Shown: one piece after another, positions 57,741-64,000 of the stretch | Layout: each line of letters starts with the position of its first letter | Numbering within the stretch: the first letter of the stretch is position 1 | NCBI RefSeq assembly: GCF_030718085.1 | Contig: NZ_JAVAJF010000002.1 | Location: 186,001 to 250,000 of the forward strand | DNA from: Marinobacter sp. MDS2 | GTDB lineage: Bacteria; Pseudomonadota; Gammaproteobacteria; Pseudomonadales; Oleiphilaceae | Direction of reading: 5' to 3' | DNA: 64,000 nt | Translations under genes and position numbers: made by a program | The notes under the pieces: generated by a model | What the model was told of the DNA's origin: nothing | Database searches by the model: none | Seen by the model: the letters and a program-made list of their open reading frames with translations, nothing else

Positions 57741-58079
57741 ATGTCTCAGCTGCCTCCGTGCCCTAAGTGCGATTCTGAATTCACCTATGAAGACGGCGTT
57801 CAACTGGTTTGTCCGGAGTGCGCCCACGAATGGACGGAAGCGGAGCAGGCGGAGGCCGACGCCGGAAAGGTCATTCGGGACGCCAACGGAAACGAACTGC
57901 AGGATGGTGATACGGTTACCGTGATCAAAGATCTGAAGGTAAAAGGTTCCAGCTCTGTTGTAAAAGTGGGTACCAAAGTGAAAAACATCCGTTTGGTCGA
58001 TGGCGATCACGATATTGACTGCAAGGTAGACGGCATCGGCCCGATGAAACTGAAATCCGAGTTCGTCAAGAAAGCCTGA
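57741..58079 (+). CDS. YjdM/PhnA-like zinc-ribbon protein
   Basis: 112-residue protein with an N-terminal zinc ribbon (CPKC and CPEC, about residues 7-26) and a C-terminal SH3-like part ([15 protein letters not shown]). Formerly called alkylphosphonate utilisation protein PhnA; no phosphonate genes are nearby, so that name is misleading. ATG 57741 has AGGAAA at suitable spacing; ATG 57735 is possible. Confidence 0.9.
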   Translation: MSQLPPCPKCDSEFTYEDGVQLVCPECAHEWTEAEQAEADAGKVIRDANGNELQDGDTVTVIKDLKVKGSSSVVKVGTKVKNIRLVDGDHDIDCKVDGIGPMKLKSEFVKKA

Positions 58080-58117
58080 ACGCCCCTATTTGATCTATTT
58101 CACCCCATCGTCTAAAT

Positions 58118-58150
58118 ATTAAACAGAGTGTCGTGGACACTCTGTTTAAT
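58118..58150. terminator. 15-bp perfect inverted repeat after the YjdM-like gene
   Basis: Arms 58118-58132 and 58136-58150 are perfectly complementary around GTG. AT ends and a GC core give the outline of a terminator, 38 bases after the preceding stop; the terminal TTTAAT is part of the stem. It could instead be an operator for the dehydrogenase operon that begins 118 bases further on. Confidence 0.6.
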
Positions 58151-58268
58151 CCCGCAGCGTGCAACCCACGCTAAAAACAAGACGAACACTCCAACGCTGG
58201 ACGTGCCCGCCACAAGCAGGCATGGATTCGGTCAGGCTTATATCTTACAGCCGTGGCAGGAGGATGGG

Positions 58269-59348
58269 ATGAGAGAAATTCTTGAGTTTCATGTGGATAG
58301 CACGCGCTATCTGGATGATGACGGCACGCCACTCGGTGACTTGCCGAGCCAGGCCGGTAACACAGAGCGTGTGCTGGCTGCCTACCGAAATATGGTGCTG
58401 GCACGCACCTTGGATTCCAAAGCGATTGCGCTTCAACGTACCGGCAAATGTGGTACTTATCCTTCTGTGCTTGGCCATGAAGTGATTGGCACGGCCATTG
58501 GCCAGAGCATGGCCAAGACCGATGTCTTTGTACCCTATTATCGCGATCAAGCTGCCCATCTTCTTCGGGGCGTATCGCTGAAAGAATTGTTGCTGTATTG
58601 GGGGGGCGACGAGCGCGGGTGTGCGTGGCAGAACTGCCCCGAAGATTTACCCATTGCTGTTCCGATTGCCACTCAGTGCGGCCACGCCGTGGGCGTTGCA
58701 TCGGCATTTCGCATTCGCGGCGAGAACCGGGCCGTTGTTTGTTGCATCGGCGATGGCGGCACCTCGAAAGGCGACTTTATGGAAAGCCTGAATCTGGCCG
58801 GCGCCTGGCATTTACCCGTGGTCTTCGTTGTTATTAACAACCAATGGGCCATTTCGACCCCGCGCAGTCTGCAAAGCGGCGCTGAAACCATCGCCCAGAA
58901 AGCCATTGGCGCCGGATTGCCCGGCCACATTGTCGATGGCAACGATTACTTCGCCTGCGCAGAAGCTTTAGAAAACGCCCTCAAACGCGCCCACGACGGC
59001 AAGGGAGCCGCTGTTATTGAAGCCGTAACCTATCGGCTGGGTGACCACACCACCGCCGACGACGCTACTCGTTACCGCAGTGCCGAAGAGCTTAAGCAGG
59101 CTTGGGAAAAGGACGGAGTCAAACGCCTGCAAAACTGGTTGTACAGCAATGATCTGTGGAGCCCGGATCAGGAAAAGGCGTTGCAGGCCGAAACCAAAAA
59201 GACGATCGATGAGGCCGTAGAAGCCTATTTGGCGACAGAGGCCGAACCACCCACCGCAATGCTCGACTATTTGTTTGAAAGCCTGCCGACGGCGTTGCAA
59301 GGGCAGCGGGAACAGATCGCCAACAAGTATCGTGGAGGTCCGGCATGA
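58269..59348 (+). CDS. pdhA: 2-oxoacid (pyruvate-type) dehydrogenase E1 alpha
   Basis: ThDP-dependent E1 alpha subunit (359 residues). The cofactor motif runs from GDGGTSKGDF to NNQWAIS, with RDQAAHLLRG and YRLGDHTTADDATRY as family blocks. ATG 58269 has AGGAGG five bases upstream; the frame is open to 58128 but that part is the inverted-repeat region. Stop overlaps pdhB by ATGA. Pyruvate is the likely substrate; a branched-chain or acetoin substrate cannot be excluded. Confidence 0.88.
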   Translation: MREILEFHVDSTRYLDDDGTPLGDLPSQAGNTERVLAAYRNMVLARTLDSKAIALQRTGKCGTYPSVLGHEVIGTAIGQSMAKTDVFVPYYRDQAAHLLRGVSLKELLLYWGGDERGCAWQNCPEDLPIAVPIATQCGHAVGVASAFRIRGENRAVVCCIGDGGTSKGDFMESLNLAGAWHLPVVFVVINNQWAISTPRSLQSGAETIAQKAIGAGLPGHIVDGNDYFACAEALENALKRAHDGKGAAVIEAVTYRLGDHTTADDATRYRSAEELKQAWEKDGVKRLQNWLYSNDLWSPDQEKALQAETKKTIDEAVEAYLATEAEPPTAMLDYLFESLPTALQGQREQIANKYRGGPA

Positions 59349-60337
59349 GCCAGTCAGACGTTCGTGATGTGACCCTGGTCGAAGCGGTCAATATGGCTTT
59401 GCACTGGGAAATGGCGCAAGACGAAAACGTGGTGGTGTTGGGCGAAGACATTGCGACCAATGGCGGGGTGTTCCGGGCGACCTTGGGCCTGAAAGACGCT
59501 TTCGGTTTCAAGCGGGTGATGGATACACCGCTGGCGGAAAACCTGATTGCCGGTACCGCGATTGGCATGTCAACACAGGGCTTGAAGCCAGTAGCGGAAT
59601 TCCAGTTTATGGGATTCATCTATCCGGCGATGGAGCAGATCGTTTGTCACGCCAGCCGTATGCGCAATCGCACCCGAGGGCGGCTGCATTGCCCGCTGGT
59701 GTTCCGGGCCCCGTTCGGCGGTGGCATTCATGCTCCGGAACACCATTCCGAAAGTACCGAAGCGTTATTCGCCCATATCCCCGGCTTGAGGGTGGTGATT
59801 CCCAGTTCTCCGCAGCGTGCATACGGCCTTTTGCTGGCGGCCATTCGAGATCCGGACCCGGTGATCTTCCTTGAGCCTAAACGGATTTACCGGGCTGTTA
59901 CCCAAAGCGTTGATAACAATGGCGAAGCGCTGCCACTGGACACGTGTTTTACCTTGCGAGAAGGCGACGACGTCACCCTGATTACCTGGGGCCCGTGTGT
60001 CATGGAATCTCTTCAAGCGGCTGATAAATTAGCCGAACAAGGTGTGGGGTGTGAGGTGATCGACGTGGCGACCGTCAGCCCGTTGGATCGGGAAACGTTA
60101 CTTTGCTCGGTGGCTAAAACGGGCAGGGCGGTGATCGTCCATGAAGCGTGCCGCAATGGGGGTGTCGGTGCCGAGATTGCCGCGTCTATTGCGGAATCCG
60201 CTTTTCTGGATTTACAGGCGCCGGTCATCAGAGTGACCGGCTACGACACGGTGATGCCTTACTACCGGAACGAACAGAATTATTTGCCAAAAGTAGAAGA
60301 CATCGTGCACGCCGTTGAGCAGGTGATCGGGTTGTAG
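59345..60337 (+). CDS. pdhB: 2-oxoacid (pyruvate-type) dehydrogenase E1 beta
   Basis: 330-residue E1 beta subunit. VLGEDIATNGGVFRAT, DTPLAEN, AEFQFMGFIYPA, RAPFGGG and the late HEACRNGGVGAEIAA blocks match transketolase-like E1 beta. It pairs with pdhA to form the heterotetrameric E1 and couples by ATGA overlap. Eleven bases separate it from the E2 gene. Confidence 0.93.
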   Translation: MSQSDVRDVTLVEAVNMALHWEMAQDENVVVLGEDIATNGGVFRATLGLKDAFGFKRVMDTPLAENLIAGTAIGMSTQGLKPVAEFQFMGFIYPAMEQIVCHASRMRNRTRGRLHCPLVFRAPFGGGIHAPEHHSESTEALFAHIPGLRVVIPSSPQRAYGLLLAAIRDPDPVIFLEPKRIYRAVTQSVDNNGEALPLDTCFTLREGDDVTLITWGPCVMESLQAADKLAEQGVGCEVIDVATVSPLDRETLLCSVAKTGRAVIVHEACRNGGVGAEIAASIAESAFLDLQAPVIRVTGYDTVMPYYRNEQNYLPKVEDIVHAVEQVIGL

Positions 60338-60348
60338 GAGCGATAAGA

Positions 60349-61473
60349 ATGAAAAATTTCAGACTCCCAGATCTGGGTGAAGGCCTACCGGAAGCCGAAA
60401 TTGTTGAGTGGCACGTGAAAGTGGGCGATACCGTAGAGGTGGATCAGGTGTTGGTCAGTGTGGAAACCGCCAAAGCCATTGTCGAAGTGCCTTCGCCGCA
60501 AGCGGGTGTGATTGCCAAGCTCTATGGCGAGGCTGGCGACATCATTCATACCGGTGAACCCTTGCTGGCCTATGAAGGTGATGATGAAGATTCCGGAACC
60601 GTTGTGGGCAAGCTGGAATCGTCAGCAAAGGGGGAGGGTAAAACGGCGCAGCAGGATACCTTCATTGTCGGCGCGGCTGCGTCCAGCAAGCGGGCTCGGT
60701 CGAATCGCGCGACGCCGGGAGTCCGGGCACTGGCTCAGCAGCTTGGGGTTAGCCTGGAAAGCATCAAAGGCAGTGGCCCGGGCGGGTTGATCACCAACGA
60801 TGACGTATACAAGCAAGCCAGCCATCAGAAACAGCTGGGTGATGCCGAAGCGTTGCGAGGCACCCGCCGAACTATGGCCAAGAACATGGCACTGTCCCAT
60901 GCCCAGGTTGTACCTGTGTCGATTTTTGAGGATGTGGATGTCGGCGACTGGAAGAAAGGTACAGACACCACCATGCGGCTGGTGCAGGCCATTGGCAAAG
61001 CCTGTGCCGCGGTTCCGGAACTCAATTGCTGGTTTGACGGCGACAACTTGAGCCGCCAACTGCTGGACGAAGTGCATGTTGGAATTGCGGTTGATACCCC
61101 TGAAGGCTTGTTTGTGCCGGTGTTGAGGGATATTACGCATCGCAGCTTAAAAGATTTGAGACAAGGCTTGGAAAATCTTAGAGAGTCGGTTGCCTCGCGG
61201 AAGATTCCCCCGAAGGAAATGCAGGGCGCGACCATTACCTTATCTAATTTCGGCACTATGACCGGGCAGTACGCCAACCCCATCGTCAGTCCGCCTCAGG
61301 TAGCGATTGTCGGCGCGGGCCGCATGCGAGACAAGGTTGTTCCTTACAAGGGTGCTGCGACTATTCGTCGCATTCTTCCCTTGTCGCTTACCTTCGATCA
61401 CCGGGCGGCAACGGGCGGGGAAGCCTCGCGGTTTCTTGGAGCGCTGGTTGATGCTTTGAGTAAAGCTAGCTGA
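60349..61473 (+). CDS. Dihydrolipoamide acyltransferase E2
   Basis: 374-residue E2: one lipoyl domain with Lys42 (VETAKAIVEV), a peripheral-subunit-binding domain (about 120-157, TPGVRALAQQLGVSLESIKG) and the catalytic domain. The active-site His351 is present, but the partner Asp of the usual DHRxxDG is Thr355 (DHRAATGG); the same change occurs in a subgroup of bacterial E2s as far as I recall. No E3 gene is in the window, so lipoamide dehydrogenase is supplied from elsewhere. Confidence 0.9.
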   Translation: MKNFRLPDLGEGLPEAEIVEWHVKVGDTVEVDQVLVSVETAKAIVEVPSPQAGVIAKLYGEAGDIIHTGEPLLAYEGDDEDSGTVVGKLESSAKGEGKTAQQDTFIVGAAASSKRARSNRATPGVRALAQQLGVSLESIKGSGPGGLITNDDVYKQASHQKQLGDAEALRGTRRTMAKNMALSHAQVVPVSIFEDVDVGDWKKGTDTTMRLVQAIGKACAAVPELNCWFDGDNLSRQLLDEVHVGIAVDTPEGLFVPVLRDITHRSLKDLRQGLENLRESVASRKIPPKEMQGATITLSNFGTMTGQYANPIVSPPQVAIVGAGRMRDKVVPYKGAATIRRILPLSLTFDHRAATGGEASRFLGALVDALSKAS

Positions 61474-61477
61474 AAAT

Positions 61478-61499
61478 CCGGCGGGCAGAGCCCCGCCGG
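61478..61499 (+). terminator. Possible terminator hairpin after the E2 gene
   Basis: Perfect 8-bp stem CCGGCGGG/CCCGCCGG with six-base loop, five bases after the stop at 61473 but without a U-run. Confidence 0.45.
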
Positions 61500-61583
61500 T
61501 CAGTGTGCACGTCTTGCCAAATGTACTGGAGACAACAACACTAGGGGGCACCTATAAAGTTACCTTCGACTGCGCGAGACATC

Positions 61584-62102
61584 ATGATCCAACGGAATTC
61601 CCTGACAACCGCCTTATTGCTGTCCTGTTCCATTCTGGCACCCCAGGCCGTGGCAGCAGATCATCAGCATCATAATGGTCACCCTGCAAACGGTGCCATC
61701 GAAGTTCATAATGCCTGGAGCCGCCCGACACCTCCGGGCACGCCAATGGGCGTGGGTTACATGACCATCACAAATAACGGAGCTGACGAAGTGCGACTGG
61801 TCGGGGCGGAAAGCCCCCGAGCTGGCCATGTCTCGATCCACGAAACCTCGATGCATGAAGGTATGATGCGTATGCAAACGCTTGCCAACGGTTTGGAAAT
61901 TCCGGCAGGCAGCACGGTGGAGTTAAAGCCCCGCAGTTACCACCTGATGCTGGAGCAGCTGACAAAGCCCCTGATGGAAGGTGAAGCGATTCCGGTCCAG
62001 CTGGATTTCGAAAATGCGGAAGATGTTACCGTCAAGCTGGACGTTCAGCCCTTAGATGCCAAGGTCATGGATCACTCGCATCATTCAGGGATGGATCACT
62101 GA
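61584..62102 (+). CDS. PCuAC-type periplasmic copper chaperone, His-rich ends
   Basis: 172-residue secreted protein: signal peptide with cleavage after AVA (about residue 24). The copper site H-x10-M-x22-H-x-M is seen as His86, Met97, His120 and Met122 (family norm x10 and x21). Extra metal-binding tails: HQHHNGH at the mature N-terminus and MDHSHHSGMDH at the end. It likely delivers Cu(I) to cytochrome oxidase assembly; no Sco or cox gene is adjacent. Confidence 0.92.
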   Translation: MIQRNSLTTALLLSCSILAPQAVAADHQHHNGHPANGAIEVHNAWSRPTPPGTPMGVGYMTITNNGADEVRLVGAESPRAGHVSIHETSMHEGMMRMQTLANGLEIPAGSTVELKPRSYHLMLEQLTKPLMEGEAIPVQLDFENAEDVTVKLDVQPLDAKVMDHSHHSGMDH

Positions 62103-62122
62103 GTTTCGGTGGCATTCCCCGC

Positions 62123-62422
62123 TCAGGGGGTAGAGCCTGATTGCGGTGAGTGGGCATCGGTATGCCCCAGAGAGTGCTCCGGGGCGATCTGATCGCGAAC
62201 CCGTTGTTTCAGCTGTTTGATGTCCGGAAAGCCCCCTTGCTCTTTGCGCGACCAGATTCGGGTGTCGTTGACATACACCTCGAAAATACCGCCCGTGCCC
62301 GGTTTCAGGGTGAGTTCGTCAATCATTCCGTCGAAGGTGGTTAGCAGCTCCTGGGCCATCCAGGCCGAGCGCAATAGCCAGTTGCAGCCGGTGCAATAGT
62401 GAAGCGTGACGCGCGTTGCCAT
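62123..62422 (-). CDS. SelT/SelW/SelH (Rdx) family protein
   Basis: 99-residue thioredoxin-like protein with the N-terminal CTGC (Cys10, Cys13), where the second Cys replaces the selenocysteine of animal SelW. The C-terminal part has GTGGIFEVYVNDTRIWSRKE. A glutathione-linked redox role is proposed for the family. Converges with the copper chaperone gene. Confidence 0.9.
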   Translation of the reverse strand: MATRVTLHYCTGCNWLLRSAWMAQELLTTFDGMIDELTLKPGTGGIFEVYVNDTRIWSRKEQGGFPDIKQLKQRVRDQIAPEHSLGHTDAHSPQSGSTP

Positions 62423-62502
62423 ACGGTAATCGTTCCTGCAGGAATAAATGAGCTATTCATGCTATCAAATAAGGATGGCTAATTCTTACTAGAGAGGACG
62501 TG

Positions 62503-63387
62503 ATGGCCCATTGGCTTGTGGACAGTCCCGGGTCTGGAGACGGAACCCGGAATGCAGATTTCTGGCTTGAGCATTTGCAAGCGCAGGGGATAACCGATGT
62601 CGAAGTTTGCCATCTGGATGAGCAGGAGAAGTGGCGCGGCCGGGTGTCTAAAGGCGATTGCCTGATGGCGGCCGGAGGCGATGGCACGGTTAACGGTGTC
62701 GCTGAAATTTGTCTGGAAGCCGATGCGATTTTGGCCGTGCTGCCGTCCGGAACGGCCAACGATTTTGCCAGGAACCTGAACATCCCGGCAGAGCCGGAGC
62801 AAATTGCCAGGCTGGTTGCTGACGGGCCGATCCAAAAGGTTGATGTTGCCGTGGCTGGCGAGCGGATGTTTTTGAACGTTGCCCACATCGGGCTGGGTAC
62901 CTTGCCGGCCCGCGAGGCGGATTCACCGACTAAAAAATGGTTGGGCCAGTTCAGTTATATGGCCACGCTTTTTCGTCAGATTGGTGAACAGCGAGGGTTT
63001 CACGCGGAAATACAAACGGATAAATCGGCGATGAAAGGTCGCTGGTTGTCGATTGCGATCGCCTCGGGCGCTTTTTTTGGTGGCGGGCATGAAATTCCCG
63101 AAGCCGCCGCCAACGATGGTCAATTGAATATCGTGGCGGTGAAACCGAGGCCCATGTTGCAGTTACTCTTTGCCTTCTTGATGGTTCGGCTGAACGGAGA
63201 AACACCAAGACGAACCAGTACCGTGGTTCAGGTGAAAAGCCCGGTGTGCCAGGTGCACACGCAACAAACGAAACCCGTTACCGTGGATGGCGACGAAGCC
63301 GGTACCACACCGTTCGAAGCGGTCTGTAAACAAGGCGTGCTAAGAGTGATTGGAAGGGAAGTGGTGCAGGCCGGAAATACGCGCTAA
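62503..63387 (+). CDS. YegS/BmrU-type lipid kinase
   Basis: 294-residue diacylglycerol-kinase-like protein. The nucleotide motif GGDGTVN is at 58-64, LPSGTANDFARNL follows at about 82-94, and the C-terminal VDGDEAG is the substrate-domain signature. ATG 62503 has GAGG at a suitable distance; GTG 62500 is an alternative. The lipid substrate (diacylglycerol, phosphatidylglycerol or other) is not visible. Confidence 0.88.
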   Translation: MAHWLVDSPGSGDGTRNADFWLEHLQAQGITDVEVCHLDEQEKWRGRVSKGDCLMAAGGDGTVNGVAEICLEADAILAVLPSGTANDFARNLNIPAEPEQIARLVADGPIQKVDVAVAGERMFLNVAHIGLGTLPAREADSPTKKWLGQFSYMATLFRQIGEQRGFHAEIQTDKSAMKGRWLSIAIASGAFFGGGHEIPEAAANDGQLNIVAVKPRPMLQLLFAFLMVRLNGETPRRTSTVVQVKSPVCQVHTQQTKPVTVDGDEAGTTPFEAVCKQGVLRVIGREVVQAGNTR

Positions 63388-63401
63388 GGCGCCTTTCCGG
63401 C
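63370..63401. terminator. Hairpin between lipid kinase and ycaO
   Basis: GCCGGAAA (63370-63377) and TTTCCGGC (63394-63401) pair, with an inner GCGC/GCGC stem. It overlaps the kinase stop codon and lies just before the convergent ycaO stop. No clear U-run, so activity is uncertain. Confidence 0.45.
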
Positions 63402-63424
63402 GTTATAAAGCGGTGCTGCAGAAG

Positions 63425-64000
63425 TTAAATGCCTGCGGCTTTGGCTCTTGCCGCGTGCAGCTTCTTGTAGCTCTCGATCATCTTCAAATGCCTGTCCAGG
63501 CCTTCCAGGTTCATGCTGGTTTCTTCCAGCCCGTAGAAGCGAACTGAACCATCGATGGAGCCGACTACCGCATCCATCACTTCGCTGCCGAACATGCGGC
63601 GGAAGTTATACAGGTAATCTTCCAATTCCAGTTCTTCGTCCAGTGTGGCTTCCAGAGCGGCCTGCATGGCCTGATAGAACAAGCCGCGCTCCACCGTGTT
63701 GTCGTTAAACTGTCGGAACATCTCGACCAGTTCCAGTGCTTCTTCGAGTTCACCCAGAGCCAGATAGATCAGCAGTTTCAGCTCCAGAATAGTGAGCTGG
63801 CCCCACACGGTGTTCTCATCAAACTCGATGCCGATCAGCGTAACGATCGTCATGTAGACATCCAGCTCGGCTTCTTCCAAACGCTCCACCAGACTCGTTA
63901 ACTCGTCTTCGTTCAAGCGGTGCAGGTTGAGAATGTCTTCCCGGAAGGCCAGCGCCATGTTGGTGTTGTCCCAGACCAGGTCTTCCACCGGGTACACTTC
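63425..64000 (-). CDS. ycaO: YcaO C-terminal part (gene continues beyond window)
   Basis: 191 codons of a longer gene whose 5' part lies past base 64000; the first visible codon is Glu and no true start is near. The sequence matches the helical C-terminus of E. coli YcaO: IYPVED-like VYPVEDLVW, RED-ILNL, ILELKLLIYLA and RMFG...GSVRFYGL. YcaO is the protein linked to RimO-dependent methylthiolation of ribosomal protein S12; the catalytic YcaO domain would be outside the window. Confidence 0.88.
   Translation of the reverse strand, partial: EVYPVEDLVWDNTNMALAFREDILNLHRLNEDELTSLVERLEEAELDVYMTIVTLIGIEFDENTVWGQLTILELKLLIYLALGELEEALELVEMFRQFNDNTVERGLFYQAMQAALEATLDEELELEDYLYNFRRMFGSEVMDAVVGSIDGSVRFYGLEETSMNLEGLDRHLKMIESYKKLHAARAKAAGI

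Noticed and set aside
57741..58079. Phosphonate-utilisation role for the PhnA-like protein
   Set aside because: No phosphonate genes are nearby, and this family's old name does not reflect a proven phosphonate function.
58128..58268. Upstream extension of pdhA
   Set aside because: It starts inside the 58118-58150 hairpin; ATG 58269 has AGGAGG and matches the family N-terminus.

Overview
The window looks like a chromosomal stretch of a Marinobacter-type marine gammaproteobacterium. I infer this from three things: the rseB-rseC-degP-lepA-lepB-rnc-era-recO-pdxJ order typical of pseudomonad-like Gammaproteobacteria; a roughly 510-residue alcohol-forming fatty acyl-CoA reductase of the kind used by Marinobacter for wax esters; and a barA/gacS-cysM-rlmD-relA-mazG block. 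Nearly every base is coding. I see no rRNA, tRNA, CRISPR array, transposase, integrase or phage gene.

Layout. 1-3148: sigma-E (AlgU) control and envelope stress (end of rseA, then rseB, rseC, a DegP/MucD protease). 3270-5993: a CHASE/PAS/GGDEF protein whose EAL domain has lost key residues. 6090-12193: a translationally coupled housekeeping operon (lepA, lepB, DUF4845 protein, rnc, era, recO, pdxJ). 12199-24781: hybrid kinase BarA/GacS against a cysM-rlmD-relA-mazG run, then ppc and a YbaK-HDOD fusion. 25011-31547: adk, tsaB, rsmJ, plsB (reverse), nudC, murI. 31539-35404: a reverse-strand group with a DUF2156 protein, a methyltransferase and a GGDEF/EAL protein carrying only the tail of a receiver domain. 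35746-40159: fatty acyl-CoA reductase, acetyl-CoA synthetase and a LuxR-type response regulator. 40213-46307: amino-acid and hydroxy-acid enzymes. 46304-52167: a LysR regulator diverging from a five-gene acyl-CoA operon. 52411-64000: lipoprotein, DacB, redox and metal-handling genes, a three-gene 2-oxoacid dehydrogenase operon, a copper chaperone, a lipid kinase and the end of ycaO.

The most interesting material: (1) the 47354-52167 operon, where an ACAD11-like acyl-CoA dehydrogenase, a separate APH-fold kinase, a histidine-phosphatase-fold protein with an altered catalytic His and two SDRs look like a split version of the 4-hydroxyacyl-CoA phosphorylation route; (2) a 114-bp near-perfect palindromic element with two nested mini-palindromes inside that operon; (3) an unlisted 29-residue membrane microprotein under a Fur-box-like 31-bp palindrome; (4) two helically phased dyads upstream of acs, next to a response regulator of the type that activates acs; (5) two c-di-GMP proteins at different stages of domain decay.

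Gene starts were chosen from Shine-Dalgarno spacing, family N-termini and neighbour overlaps. No alignment, HMM or database search was possible, so family assignments rest on recognised motifs and gene order.
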